A stretch of DNA of 64,000 nt from Hermatobates lingyangjiaoensis (GCA_026182355.1 JAPFBL010000255.1:4217501-4281500), one strand, 5' to 3'. Shown: positions 24,640-37,274, numbered from the stretch's first letter. The notes: generated by a model from the letters alone, not told the origin. Made by a program: numbers and translations.

Positions 24640-24780
24640 TGAAATGGAAAAACGAGACTAAGATCTTTTTTTTTTTCTTTGACTCTGACGAAGACCGCTT
24701 GTACGGTTGAAAGATCTTAGTCTTGTTTTCCCATTTTCTTATTGTGGTTTGATCATTGATTGTTATTTCACTTTTTTGTT
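24640..24780 (+). repeat. Solo PLE terminal repeat with a short inverted remnant
   Basis: A short inverted fragment (GAAACCACAAATTGAAATGG ... ACTAAGATCTTT) is followed by the plus-strand repeat ending TTGTGGTTTGATCATTGATTG. It lies 20-40 bp beyond the end of the 604-bp repeat array. Confidence 0.72.
24681..24722 (+). ncRNA. Hammerhead-like motif (AGATCT family)
   Basis: GACT, CTGACGA (24685-24691), one A, stem II GACCG/CGGTT with a shortened loop, GAA, AGATCT, T, AGTC. All pairings of the family are kept. Confidence 0.52.
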
Positions 24781-27700
24781 CTTTTTTATCCATTCATCTT
24801 CTCACCGACTTCCTAAGAGGTATATGCTATAAATTTCCTTTAAAAAATGTATAACTGTTTTGTTACTAAAAAAAAATTAGAAATAATTTATTATCATAAC
24901 ACTTTTATATTTTCTATTTTATTTATTTTAGAAATATTGACAAAACGAAATTAAATACAAAATTCTTGTAATTAACACATACACTGCAAGTATACTCTAG
25001 ACTAGTAAAATTGCTGTTAGTTCTGTAACTTAATATTATTTCTGTAAATATAAACCAGTCTGGAAACCGGTTTTTCTCATCTTTTTGAAATTCTGTCAAT
25101 TTCGTTTATTGACGAAGTAAGAAATTGTCCTACAATAATTCAAATTTAGCAAAAAAATAAGTGGAAATTAAACCATACCATAGATTAAATGTGTAATTAT
25201 TTATCCTACAAACGTTTAAAGTAGAATGGTTGTCAAGTTGTTAGCACTTCTATTTGGTTAAAGATGATCGGAGAGGTCTGTTCTCTTTCCTACAGTCAGT
25301 CTAGTTTAATCAGGATATCCCTCAATTAAGACAGTCAGTTTTAACAGAATAAGGTTCTAGTTTTTTAGTTATAACTGAAACTTTAATAACATTCTATATG
25401 ATCTTACCTAACTATGTATATCCTATACAGTTCATAAGTTTTACGCACACATAATAGTAGGGGTCTTCAAAGTGTGACATTGGATCGATAAATATAAGAT
25501 GAAAAGAATCAAATCAATTTTCTAGGAGATAACAATATGAATCCTTCAAATACGGATGTCATCAATGGTGATTTCCCCAGGTATAACATGAGTTTAACTG
25601 TATACCACTTCACGTACTCCTGTTTCAGTAAAAACTGAAGTTGCATGACATGAAAAGTCGGTTTGTATGGCAAACTTAGAGTCTTTTAAGCAGATATCTT
25701 TATTTCTGAACATGAGAAATGACGAAAATGATTTAATGTCTTTATTAGGTTATTTGAAAATTGCTAAGTATTTTACGAGGGGGGGGGGGGAGGTCAGGGG
25801 CTTAATAAGCCTAGAGCCTTCTGCTTTACAGGAATGTGGCAACGGCTGTATTGATCAATAGTAGTAACGAACACAAAGTCTCAATTATAGAAAACCACCA
25901 AAATATATATCTATCTGCCTACCTTATAATCCTAAAAATTAGAGTTTACCCAAGTAGTTGTTTTTATTATTCATTTGATAAATGCAGGTAAATAGAATTT
26001 AAATAGTTTTATAGATCTAAGTAAGGTAATGATGAACATATATATAGTGTTTCTAAATTTATCAATTGATTTTAAAAGTTACTATTTCAATACGTAAATC
26101 CCTTTTACTAGTTGACTTGACGTCAGGGATTCCAAAATATCCTTATTGCTATTAATATTTCACTTCAAACACCTTTCCGGAGCTTTACACTCAGTCTAAG
26201 GAGAATAACATTAGCGTTTTCATGATATTTATATCAAAACATATTCATTGATTTTCTACCTCAGAGCTACTCATAACTAAACTACATGCATTTTTTATGA
26301 ATCGTGACTAACCTTAACACTAAGAGGAGCATTAGATGTTTCGTCTTAGTTTTAACCTAATTGATTTATTATGAAGCATATTAGTCGTATTCTTCCTAGG
26401 TCTTACCGATATACATTTGCAATTCAGAAGACTTTCATGGTATCCCATAGTCTTAGCAAAAGCATGTCGCTAGAAACTATCCACCGAAAGTTTGATCTCC
26501 CAATGAAACTCCATTGGAAACCAAGTACAACAGCTCATAAAATCTTTAACCTTAAAAATAAATTGCCAGAAAATTCACTAATTAATCATATCTAATTAAT
26601 ATAATCAGTTAAAATTCAAATGTCTATAAGTAAAATTAAAAGTTGTAGAAATTATTCATCAATAATTAGAATGATATAATAAGTTAAATTTATTTGTTCT
26701 TATAATTGAATAAGTTTATTTGTTGAAAATTTGTGAAATATGGTTTTGCAACGACTATGAGTTACGGTTAAAAATAAAAGATTTTCAGACTGAATAACTG
26801 TTTTGTCTGAATTTGAAAGCAGAATCAAAATCAAGTAATATCCTAAAGAATCGAAAATAATATTTTACTTCACACTGGAGTAAATCGATAATACGAAGTC
26901 TCCACACAAAGAGAAGTATTTTATTTTACTTCAAATAAAATTCTCGTTGTGTTCCTGTTTAAATATGGAATCTGTTAATAAATTTTGAATTACCTAACTT
27001 TTGAGTTTAAATGAACTCCTACGCCTGTGCGTCTCAAATCATCAGTTGTAACACAATACTAAAATCACTACTTTTTGTCAATTAACCCATGAGACGATTT
27101 TCTAACAACTTTTTTCCTATACTTTTAATATTTTAATCATAATTATAAAATGGTTTGTTTAGCTGAAATCATGTTATATAAAAACATGAAATTGAAGTCA
27201 TATCAGCAAAACAACTAAAGGAAGGGGAAATGCTATGTTGGTTTCACGAATATATCTTTAAAAAAGAAAAAAACTATTGTAATTCGTTTAAATTCTACTG
27301 AAATGTCTTCTTCTAAATATAAGAATAGAACTGAATGTACGTTTTCTGCAATTGAATACTGTTATTATTTAATGACAGGAAGTTTAAAGACCAAAACTAG
27401 GCTTTATTTTCAAAGAAACCATAGAATTCTTTTCACTTGGCAATCCTTCAAAATACCTTTGCCTCAGCCTCCGTATCCGTATCTGTGAATGACATTTCGT
27501 AAACTGACACTAAAAAAGTGAATACCGATGGGTATTCATAATAAATAAATAATCATATTCATAAACAGATCATTTATTATAATGATCATTGATCACATAA
27601 ACTTTTTAAATTGCATCAAATTTTAAGATTTCATCGTCAGTTAGATAGTTGTATTTTTTTTTAAGTAACACTAAATTTTATGAATCTCAAATGGAAGAAA

Positions 27701-28339
27701 AATTTACTACAAAATGTTTTATTGAAAATTCTTGCATTTCATCCAATGCAGATTATTTAGTAAAGCTTCACTGAGGGTTTCACGAACTTTTTTTTAAAAT
27801 TAAGAAAAACATGTTTTGACTACAGTAATAAGATACACAGTTTTTGTGCCCAACAACTGCTAAACACTTGGTGGACAAGAAGGAGAAACAAACATGCCTA
27901 GTTACTTTCCCAGCTGTAAAGAAGTTAGTAAGACAAATCTAAAACTTTATTTTCATCTTGTATCTGAGTACTCTTCTCTAAGATATTAACTACAAATAAA
28001 AGCTTGTTTCTTACAGCTGAAGATTAGAATGTGTCAGTCAGCAAGAGATGGAAACTTCTGAGTATTTACTACGTAATTGCGAAGCAATCATCTTTAAGAG
28101 GTTTAGAGGCTAAGACATCCTGACGCCTCAGAAAATACGATATCTCCCAAAAATAACATTTACTTTATTAGATAACTTCCATCTTTTGTTATTTAACACA
28201 GAAAGTTATAGAGGATAAATGGAACAATTATGACACTTTAGGCTCTAGTGCCTCCATAATGATAATTCAGTTAATTTGTTGTAGGATATTAACAAAAAAT
28301 CCTTAATGATGAAAGTTGTCATGATAAAGACTGCATTAA
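24781..28339. other. AT-rich DNA, nothing recognised
   Basis: Only short chance frames and a 12-G run at 25779-25790. Confidence 0.5.
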
Positions 28340-28505
28340 TATGTATGTAGGGCAGGCATAATGAGTGAACTAAGACTAGGTGAGGAGGCAGGCTGCAGGT
28401 GGGGCGAAGAGCCGTGTCATTGTCCGCCTGCTCGGCCTTGAAGCTACCTTCACGGCATACCTGCCCCGCCTTATCAGCCCCCCGAATCTCAGTACCCATA
28501 GGGAT
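28340..28505. other. CpG-rich island, possible exon, strand unknown
   Basis: About 130 bp with at least seven CpG and high G+C, against very AT-rich flanks. Both strands are open (plus: RVIVRLLGLEATFTAYLPRL; minus: GADKAGQVCREGSFKAEQAD). GGTGAGGAGG on the plus strand resembles a splice donor. No family recognised. Confidence 0.35.
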
Positions 28506-29686
28506 TCACTTTCAACATACTTCATTTTGAATTACATCAAACAAAACCAACCCTTTGTACTCACAAATATTTTATTAAAAATTTCAAAATATTATAAATT
28601 TATAAAATGATTCCACAATATAATATATTTATGAAACATTTCTAAACTAGAATCAATTAAATGAAATTTTAATTAATTTTAAGTAAAGAACATTGTGAAT
28701 AAATAATACTACCAAAGCGTTTCAATAACATCTTATTTATAAAAACAAAGTTCTTTAAAATGTCTATATAACTGAGCTATTGCAGATATGAGTCTGAGGC
28801 TACGAAGAGCATAGATTTAAGTTTAAAAATCGAACAGAAGTTTTTAGACACCCTCAACTTCATTAAATGAATGATTTGCTGAGTTTGACTCATTTCCTAC
28901 TAATATTTCTAAACTATCACAAAAAATACATGAATTAACAGACCATCTTAATCAGAAATATTGTCACATAAACTATACTTCTATTATACAGGGTAAATTA
29001 TATTTACGTAATATATAATAAAACATCAACAAACAAAAATGCTTGCTGTACACATGATTGAATTAAATAATTAAAAAGTCCTTTTATATAACTTATATAA
29101 ACTATTATAAATATTATATCAAATATATAATAAGTTTCGTTTATACCAAGAGATAATATCAACAGTTTATTATGTTATCTCAAGTATAGATATATACTGA
29201 AATATAATTCGAATATAAAGACTTTTATGTATGTCAGTAAAGTAGAACTATTATATTGATTAATTCAAGTATTAGATAGTTATCTTAATTAGTGTATTAT
29301 TTTCATTATTTTTTAATATTTGTAGCTGTTTGTAAAAAGAGTCATTTAGGTTGTATATATCTATTAAGTATGTAAACGGTTACAAACTTGTGCATGGCAT
29401 GATGAAATCATAAATTAAAAATACCCTGAGATAAATAAATAGATTGTCTGACCTTTTAAAGCCATAACAGATCAGAAAACAACCATCACAACCATTACAC
29501 TTACTGTTCTTCGTTTACTTAATATTGAATTATAGAGTTTGTATGAATATATATCATATAGCACAAAATGTTATTAACAATGTCTTACATTCTTTCAATC
29601 TTTAACCAATTTGTAAAGCTAATAATAATAATAATAAGTACTCAGTTCTTATCTTATTTATTTTTATGAGTGGTTAGTTATATCTT

Positions 29687-29688
<2 letters not shown>
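28506..29688. other. AT-rich DNA, nothing recognised
   Basis: No repeat copy or coding pattern seen. Confidence 0.5.
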
Positions 29689-29723
<35 letters not shown>

Positions 29724-29884
29724 TAAAAGAAACGGTCCAGCGGACTTTTTTAAATAAAATAAATTCAAAACGAAGGAAACACATAGAAAGACAATGTCTG
29801 TGTCTTTCTGTGTGTTTCCTTCGTTTTGAATTTATTTTGTATATATATATATATATATTATATATATATATTAATATATATATA
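29689..29884. repeat. Paired (TA)n tracts
   Basis: 29689-29719 and 29840-29884 bracket a 38-bp inverted repeat. The PLE endonuclease remnant begins just beyond. Confidence 0.9.
29756..29838. repeat. 38-bp inverted repeat between (TA)n tracts
   Basis: AAAATAAATTCAAAACGAAG... (29756-29793) mirrors 29801-29838, with (TA)n on both sides (29689-29719 and 29840-29884). Confidence 0.65.
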
Positions 29885-29898
29885 CAAAATTATCACAA

Positions 29899-30195
29899 TA
29901 ACACGTGATATTCAGGTAACTCACCACATGTTAGCTTACTTTGGACAGACAGGAAAAGGAATTAACACAAGGATTAATCAACATCAATATTCTGTTAGAA
30001 GACAGGACGATAAAACTGCCTTGTTTCTACACAATAGAGACAAAAATCACTTAATTAATTGAGAAGAAGCAAAGCAGTTGGTATTTATGTCATGTGAAAG
30101 AAGAAGAAACATTGTTGAAAGTGCCCTCATTAAAAGCTTTTCTAAGAGCTTAGTCTACACTAGTCCAGCCTTTTTAAATTGGATTAATTTGTAGT
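29899..30195 (+). pseudogene. PLE GIY-YIG endonuclease remnant
   Basis: Encodes LAYFGQTGKGINTRINQHQY, then ALFLHNRDKNHLIN, an in-frame TGA (30060-30062), EEAKQLVF and RRRNIVESALIKSF. These match the YIG half, the ALFLHxxxxxH segment and the catalytic-Glu helix of the PLE at 36.7 kb. The GIY half is missing. It is a different PLE subfamily from the 36-kb copy, judged by sequence divergence and its different downstream ribozyme-like motif. Confidence 0.75.
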
Positions 30196-30316
30196 TGAAG
30201 GAACGTTAAACAAATCAAGACTATTTCTAATATAATAGAGAAAAATACTGTCAATGATGCCAATCTTCATCCAACTTTAAATCAAAATTCATGACCTGTC
30301 AACAACTTGTATTCAC

Positions 30317-30356
30317 TTGCTCTCTGACGATGTGAAAACGAAAGGCCTCAGAGCGA
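30317..30356 (+). ncRNA. Hammerhead-like ribozyme motif 3' of the PLE endonuclease (AGGCCT family), best stem I in the window
   Basis: TTGCTCT (30317-30323) pairs over 7 bp (one G-U) with AGAGCGA (30350-30356). Between them: CTGACGA (30324-30330), one T, a 2-bp stem GT/AC closed by GAAA, GAA, palindrome AGGCCT (30343-30348) and C. Predicted cleavage lies between 30349 and 30350. It is about 120 bp downstream of the PLE coding remnant, where PLE hammerheads are expected. Confidence 0.62.
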
Positions 30357-30395
30357 TTATCTTCAATCATTTATGGTGAGTTACCTGAATATATA

Positions 30396-30520
30396 TATAA
30401 AGATTTCACATAAACACGTGAAATAACAATCAATGATCAAATCACAATAAGAAAATGGGAAAACAAAACTTAAGATCTTTCAACCGTAACAAGCGGTCTT
30501 CGTCAGAGTCAAAACCCAAC
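30396..30520 (-). repeat. PLE terminal repeat with hammerhead-like motif
   Basis: Minus-oriented repeat from AAGATTTCACATAAACACG to CAGAGTCAAAACCCAACAG. In its own sense it reads GACT, CTGACGA, A, GACCG/CGGTT, GAA, AGATCT, T, but the last strand is AAGT rather than AGTC, so stem I is lost. Confidence 0.72.
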
Positions 30521-30539
30521 AGTTGTACATATGTATATA

Positions 30540-30640
30540 TACAAGATTTCACATAAACACGTGAAATAACAATCAATGATCAAACCACAATATGAAATGG
30601 GGCAAAAAATACTATGATCTTTCAAGTCAAAAACCTAACT
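30540..30640 (-). repeat. PLE terminal-repeat fragment
   Basis: Second minus-oriented copy, 20-140 bp downstream of the previous one. It is complete at the CACATAAACACGTGAAATAA end but broken after ATGATCTTTCAAG. Confidence 0.68.
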
Positions 30641-30673
30641 GAGTTTTTTTTTATATATGTATATATCATTGAT

Positions 30674-31084
30674 ACAAAGCTAAAGTTTATCGGGACTTGG
30701 TCAGTTCTTCAGGTTCAAATTAAACTCTCATTGCCAACGTTTCGGTCTTTATTTAAAACCTTTTTCATAGGCAGAAGTATAAATTTTGAAACTGAAAAAC
30801 TAAGTATTACATTACAATTTATTTTACAAAGAAAAAAAGTATGTGGATTTTAACAACAACTGTAGTCTGAGTGTTGTTAAAACCAAATTATTAACAAAAT
30901 TGTTGTTAAAATCCACATACTATTTTTCTTTGTAAAATAATTTGTAATGTAATACTTAATTTTTCTGTTTCAAAATTTATACTTCTGTCTATGAAAAAGG
31001 TTTTAAATAAATACCGAAACGTTGGCAATGGGAGTTTAATTTGAACCTGAAGAACTGACCGAGTCCCGATAAACTTTAGTTTTG
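30674..31084. repeat. Longest foldback copy of the 'GAAACGTTGG' family
   Basis: Two inverted arms of about 190 bp, extending past the 4.6-kb copy to TTTGTAAAAT and GTATGTGGATTTTAACAAC, around a short spacer. (TA)n follows at about 31133. Confidence 0.72.
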
Positions 31085-31230
31085 TTTCTATTCCACGGTC
31101 GATACTTTTATCAATATTTATATCATTGATATATATATATATATCTTGGTTTGCCTCGAAAAATATGTACATCTGCTCCGGATGATGAAGAATGTAGAAA
31201 TATATATATAACATATTAAGTTAAACTCTT

Positions 31231-31412
31231 CCAGAAACTAAATAAACTAGATTCACAGAAAAAAATGCACATAATTCACAGAATTCACAGAAAGAAATCA
31301 CACAAACGCTCAGCACCTGTCTGAGGTGCGACTGACATCTATCTTCCTGTTGATGAGGCAATCGTTTCTGTGATTTGTTTTATGTGTGTTCTTTCTGTGA
31401 ATCCAGTTTATA
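31231..31412. repeat. Imperfect foldback repeat
   Basis: Arms with AGATTCACAGAAAAAAATGC and TTCTTTCTGTGAATCCAG are inverted copies. The interior contains CAGCACCTGTCTGAGGTGCG, a small hairpin. No core motif found. Confidence 0.5.
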
Positions 31413-32604
31413 TATATTGCAATAAGTAGACAGTAAATCTTCTCTCAGACAAATGGTACTAAATTTGCAGCAGTTCCTGCATCGACTAACCTTTTGCTGG
31501 GTGGCTACGATTTGCATTCTACCTTATGCTGAGTCGGTTATAATGTCCATATTAAATTAGCCAGAGACATTCACAGTACACTATCACTGAACATTTCACT
31601 TTAATCCAAAGGTGGGTGGGTCAATACACCAAACTAGAATTCCCTAATAAACTGTATTTTTAAACACTTTGACTTGACTAGATAAATTTTATAGAAAGTA
31701 ATTTTCTATAGATAAATTCTTAAATACCATAACTAAGTTAACAAGCTTTTGCCCTTCACTTAGGTCATATTCAGGTTACACTTAATAAATTAAACAAATC
31801 TAATTTACAAACAAAATAAATGTGCACTATATACTAGTTGCAAACGCGTGAATCTCACTGACTCAAATGGAAGTAGGAAGGTCAGGGTAGGGGAAGGGGG
31901 TGCAATAAACTATGACCTGCTTGGGTTGTTCGCCTCTTTCAAGCCAGCATTATTCTAATTATTTCTTATTTTTCATCTTAAAATCAATATTCAAGTTGTT
32001 ACAACAAGGCACTATACTGAAGTCACTATTCTGGATATCAAGGTTTAGGTTCCATTCTTTAATATATAGTGTTTCTAAAATTGAAAGTTTTTTGGGGTCA
32101 CTGCGATACTGTAGCACTGTGGTTCCCTCTGTCAGCATTTGTCACGTTATTCATCCTGTGGCAGTCTTCCATATGTTTTTTTATGAGTATCCACAGTAAG
32201 ATAGAGAGTTAAACGCATTGATAGCTTCGTTTTAGTCAGTCAAACACCTCGCCTGCTGGGCAGCACAATCCCCAGTTTGACATGTGTATTAATATATTAG
32301 ACGACTACGTTGAAACTCGCGGTGTCAACTCTCGGTCAATGGGATATGAGTAACTCACTAGTCTTTTTATTTTTACATTATATGGCAAGAACTATTTGGT
32401 CCTCTTCATTAGTGTGTATGACATTATTTAATACTATTTTCCTAAGGGCTTGTTCATTTTATATATGTAATTCATATGTATAATATATATACTTATTAGT
32501 TCATAGAATAAGTATGATATGAATACGTTAAATTTTTTGTGTACTAGTATATTTAAATAATTATTTTTCACTTCTTATCATAGATGTGTTATTTTTTTAC
32601 TTTA
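31413..32604. other. AT-rich DNA, nothing recognised
   Basis: The patch at 32230-32350 (GCCTGCTGGGCAGCACAATC) is less AT-rich but unassigned. Confidence 0.45.
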
Positions 32605-32930
32605 CTATAAGTAAAGTATAGTGATCGTGAAAAAATTTGATCTCCAGATTTTGACGGAATTATATGTTTCGAGGTTCCAAAAGTCGTTTTATGGAATTAC
32701 CACGCTAACAGTCCAGATTCTTTGATGGATTAACTTGATATTTTACACAAAAATAGGCCCCATGGTGTAAATGATCCCTATTGTTTGGGAAAAATTATGC
32801 ATGAGGGCAAAGTCACTTTTTTTGCCAAAAACCTTTTTTTAGACAACATGTTTTTTTTCCTCAACAGCTAAGTCTAGAGTTTTGAAATTTTGGCATTATC
32901 TTTGCACTTACGAATGCAATAAACGAAAAA
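32605..32930 (+). repeat. Dispersed repeat family, plus copy (also 14505-14600 +, 56455-56810 -)
   Basis: CTCCAGATTTTGACGGAATT, ATGTTTCGAGGTTCC, AAGTCGTTTTATG, TTTTTTGCCAAAA and GACAACATG recur in order on the minus strand at 56.45-56.81 kb. The start recurs at 14.5 kb. Noncoding, unclassified. Confidence 0.62.
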
Positions 32931-35900
32931 TATATTCAGATTTTTAAAGCAAGGGGGAAAATTTGATCTTCAATTGCACGTGCAAATTTGGTATGTGCAA
33001 ATCGCCATTTACCAAATCTTACTGACATTTGATAAGGTATAGTTCTCACTGTACTGAACAAGTATATTATTTTAGGGTAATATTGGTACTTGAGAAATTT
33101 ACTTTATTGTACTATAACGGAAAATAATTTTAAACTTCAATTTCACATAAAAGATTACTTAATATTAATATTACATGTAATATTTTTTCTTTTTTCGGAA
33201 GAGGAAATATTACCCTAAAATGGTCCATTATTACGTTTCATGTGTAGCCACTTGTTTGATTGTGCTAAAATGAGGATTGGTTTTTCGTTATAAGTGACAA
33301 AATGGATCCAGTAATTACACTGATTGTAGGTAATAACCTTGATAATATGCCAACTTATGTTAAACCATTGCAGATTTTTACTATTGATTTCACTAAATTT
33401 TGTTTCAATCATTCACGAAAGATATGAATATTCAAGGCGTTTTCATTTCTTATTGGTGTACTTCACTTAGTCATTTATTTTGAAGACTATACCAAGAACT
33501 GCCGTAACATAATATCCCGAATTGGAAATAATTACTTTGGATGGAAAATAACCCATCATGTATGTAACTAAATAAAATTGGGTGAATTAGGTATTTCTGA
33601 ATTCTATACATTGATAATGAGTATGTTATTAATTCCTACGTTAATTTATATATGAAAAGATCATATCAATCAAAATTACATTTAATTTGTAAAAATAATA
33701 TTTAAGAGAATGTAAGCAAGTCCAAATATACAACTGGTACAAAATAAAGCCTCTTACAGGGGAATAACATGCACCGATAATGTAGCAGAGTTATTTACAA
33801 ATTCAAGATGCGACACTTAACTTGCAAGCTCTACACCCAGGCCTTGTTAGAGCTATATGGACACATTTTCATTTCCCCTTGCGTTCATTTTACTTCATGC
33901 ATTCATTTATTAAGCTGTCCTAGAAATGTCGTTATTCCAGAAAGGACAACACGATGCCTCAGCTTCAACAATATATTTGACTAAGCTATATGTACAAAAA
34001 TTTTAACAACCAATTTAATTTAAAAACTCTCCAATTTCATTTTAAAATTTCCAAATAAATTTATCATTATTCTCACAATTCTAAAAGTATATCAAATTGT
34101 TATTTATTTAAATATATTTAATTACTATTTTAATTAATATTCAATTCCATAATTTAAGTTATTTAAATAATCAAACTCTAAAACATAAAATGCAGTATTA
34201 TTGTTAGTATCACATAGATTATTAGTTATATAATAACCAAAAGATAATTAGAATGACAGAGAATCATTATACTGACAACATATGAGTTATAAATCTGGCT
34301 GAATTGTGAAGAGATAGTTGTGCAAATATAATTTGCAACTGTAGTCGTTTCTTCATTTTGGCAAAACTTTCTTTGTTACCTTGACTTAAAAATTTTTGAA
34401 CTTTTTTGTTTATTTCACACATTTAAGACTTCATATTTAATGCCTTCTACAGTAAACCGTTTGGCTCACTGTTTTTCGGCACTGATTTTCATAATGGATG
34501 AGTCACATTACCGGAAGATTCTACATTGGGAGTCCTACGTATTACCTCATTCAAGTTCATTAGAGAGCCGGATGATTAACGAGAACCTGATATACCTATC
34601 TTCTGAGGTATTAATTTACCTGTTTAAGAGAATCATCTATCTGAATAATGTTTACGCAAATGAATGAGTGATTGATTTATGCTTTAAATTCTTCAAAACA
34701 AAACTTTTAATGACTGTAAACTTTGTTTAAGAATATTGTCATAGGGTATAGAATGGAAGCATAACTTAAAGTCAGATTAAAATTAGATCTTCTGTTCACT
34801 TAAAATGGATCGGGTAAAGTAAATTATCGGCTTCTATCGCAGCAAACCGAAATCATGAGAAAAGAAGACAGGGAGAGTCTCCAGACAATGCGTTCTTTCC
34901 TGCCAACTGTAAAAGAAATCCGAACCTCGGTTGTCTGATTTAGACCTAATTTGTGGATTAGTTAATAGTTGAGCAATAATTACCTCTAGCTATCAAAATA
35001 CTTCTTTCTTATCATATCCAGCCCACCAAACAATATTAAAGTTTTACTTTTCATAAAAAAATACATATGTTTTGATTTGAGATAACTTTTTGATTAAATT
35101 GTAAGTTCCATCTTCAAAAGTACAAAACCCTTAACAGACAAAAAGAAGAGCCTCTCTTAAATGAAGCAATAAACTGGTAGAAATAAACATTTGTTGTGTC
35201 AAAGCACTGGTTGAATTCATTTCTCATTCTATCTACTCTTTCTGCCATAACTAATGGTTTAATAATAATAATTATGATAAAAGGTTATAAAATAGTCTAT
35301 TTTTACGTTAAAGTTATAAATAATAATTTATTTCTTCTCTCTTGACATGGCTCAGTTTAGCCCTGGTAATCGTCAATATCTTTCAACAAATGTCGCATTC
35401 AACTTTATTTAAAAATAAAAATGTTTAATAATAATTATAATAATAAATACAACTTTACATTGAAATCTTATCAAGTGTCTTTCTTTGTGTCCGATTGCAC
35501 TGTATAAATGCCCAAATGGGATCCAATTTGAAGTAGATGGCCCTGATTTTCTTGCAAAATTTTCTCGGTCAAGTTCTGGTATAAAAAGTTTTGAATAGTT
35601 AGTACATATATAATTGAAAAAAGTGTTAATTACTTTACAGGGCCGTGCTCCCACGATCATTACGACTCCTTATGTACTCGGCATTTATTAACCAAACCTT
35701 TATGATCAGATACGTCTTGAGGAGTAGAATATAGATGATTTCTTCGATGTTGTCTACATATAAATCTGTAAGATTTATATGCAAAAAAGTACTACAGGAA
35801 TTTTATAAAACATTACATTAAATATTTAATTCAACATTAGAAGAAAATTAAAAACACATGGTTGATTACAAAATAATTTCTCTACAACTTACACTCAAAA

Positions 35901-36019
35901 TATTTTTCATCTAAGCTTTTAAAATATTAAAAAAAACCGTAATTTTCCAATTGACGCTTTTCAAATTTCTTTAGATTTTGACAGTCAATGCAGGTAATCA
36001 TATATACCATATATATATA
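32931..36019. other. AT-rich DNA, nothing recognised
   Basis: GAGGAAATATTACCCTAAAA near 33200 mirrors TTTTAGGGTAATATTGGTAC near 33075, a loose inverted repeat. No gene seen. Confidence 0.45.
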
Positions 36020-36073
36020 TATAAAGATTTCACATAAACACGTGAAATAACAATCAATGATCAAACCACAATA

Positions 36074-36478
36074 GTTTTCATCTGCCCTAATTCTTTAAAT
36101 AAAGATGATTTCCTAATAAGATTGAATTCATTAGTGTCTACAATCAAATTCACAATGGAAGAAAAAGTAAGCGGTAATTTGCCCTTCTTAGATGTCCTGA
36201 TCCATAGGCTACCTAATGAGTTACGCTTTAGTGTATATAGGAAACCTACGAATGTACTTGCTTATGTTCACTTTTATTCTTCCCATCCAAAAAATGTTAA
36301 AATTTCTGTTTTTAGAAATATGTTTTTGAGGGCGTTAAGAGTCTCTTCTGAATTCCTTAATGAGGATATTAACAACATTAGGTCAATTGCCTTTTCATTA
36401 AAATTACTTACTTACCCCTCCTCTTATATCAATTTAGCTTTGAAGGGTGTTAAAAAAAATAAAAAAAACTTTCTCTAA
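36074..36478 (+). pseudogene. PLE reverse transcriptase, C-terminal part
   Basis: Open without a native start: VFICPNSLNKDDFLIRLNSL, then GNLPFLDVLIHR, VYRKPTNVLAYVHFYSSHP, VFRNMFLRALR. The order LPFLDV, YRKPT, HxYSSHP, FRNMFLRALR is the standard PLE pattern downstream of the RT palm. The catalytic YxDD-type palm is absent because the element is 5'-truncated. The frame ends in an A-rich run (about 36449-36470), where one base lost or gained shifts into the endonuclease frame. Confidence 0.8.
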
Positions 36479-36899
36479 TACTTCAACAGAGCCCCGTTCA
36501 TTGTCAAATTCTATATTTTTGCCATATCATGAGTCATTGGACCCCCTTCCAAGATTAGCCAAACAACTTGATTTTAATATAGTGTTTTCTAATCGTAATA
36601 ACGTGGGTAATATGTTAATAAAAAACTCTCTCAGGGAATTGGAGTCCGATGGTATTTATAAAATTCCGTGCAAAAATTGCCATAAAATTTATATTGGTCA
36701 AACTGGTAAATCATTAAAGACACATGTAAAACAACACCAATACAACGTAAGTAGACAGGAAAAAAGTAGTGCCTTATTCTTACATATAAAAAATGAAAAT
36801 CATCATATTGATTGGACAGGAGCTAAATTTATTACCTATGAAAAATCAATGTTGTTAAGAAATATTATTGAATCGTCTCTAATTAAATTTAATAGATAA
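36447..36899 (+). pseudogene. PLE GIY-YIG endonuclease domain
   Basis: Continues the PLE protein in another frame. It shows the paired motif GIYKIPC...KIYIGQTG (GIY then YIG), with PCKNCH supplying the Cys/His zinc-binding part seen in PLEs. KTHVKQHQYN follows, where families usually have Arg then Glu-His. The late LLRNIIESSLIKF supplies the expected catalytic Glu. The domain nicks target DNA for target-primed reverse transcription. It is open to a TAA at 36897-36899, but cannot be expressed with the RT without crossing the upstream frameshift. Confidence 0.83.
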
Positions 36900-37140
36900 A
36901 ATATTATAAACGTTAGTAACGGTCTCTTCAAACTTGATACTTTCGTTGTGAGGGCAATAGCCTCTTCCAAGAGGGTTGACAGCTAGCGGATAGTTTTTTA
37001 CTCTTTCTAACTGTATTCCTTTGTTTCCCCAAACATCCCTTTCTGGACATTAGTCCTTTCCTGTGCTTTCACCCTTTTAAAATACCACTCTTCCCTCCCA
37101 CTCTTCTCAACCCCTCACCAGATGTTTTCTGCATCTAGTG

Positions 37141-37235
37141 TTTCAGTTGGGTTTTTGAGACTGACGAAGACCGCTTGCTACGGTTGAAAGATCTTAGTCT
37201 TGTTTTCCCATTTTCATATTGTGGTTTGATCATTG

Positions 37236-37238
<3 letters not shown>
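37141..37238 (+). repeat. PLE 3' terminal repeat with decayed hammerhead-like motif
   Basis: Begins CAGTTGGGTTTTTGA, then CTGACGA (37161-37167), stem II GACCG/CGGTT, GAAAGATCTT and AGTC. The upstream stem I strand reads GAGA instead of GACT, so stem I is broken here. Ends in TTGTGGTTTGATCATTG beside (TA)16. Confidence 0.75.

Positions 37239-37270
<32 letters not shown>
37239..37270. repeat. (TA)n microsatellite, right border of the PLE
   Basis: About 16 units after the terminal repeat. A second tract at 37395-37435 ends the next terminal repeat. Confidence 0.93.

Positions 37271-37274
<4 letters not shown>

Larger units (their letters stand above)
36020..37240 (+). mobile_element. 5'-truncated Penelope-like element between inverted terminal-repeat copies
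   Basis: The left end (36023-36073) is an inverted piece of the PLE terminal repeat: ATTTCACATAAACACGTG, then AACAATCAATGATCAAACCAC. The coding part starts abruptly after it at 36074 and runs through the C-terminal part of the RT and a GIY-YIG endonuclease. A 3' untranslated part (36900-37140) leads directly into the terminal repeat (37141-37238), which ends TTGTGGTTTGATCATTGATA at a (TA)n tract. Because the 3' UTR is contiguous with this repeat, the many solo copies elsewhere in the window can be assigned to this PLE family. PLEs often have inverted or tandem terminal repeats and 5' truncation. Confidence 0.82.
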
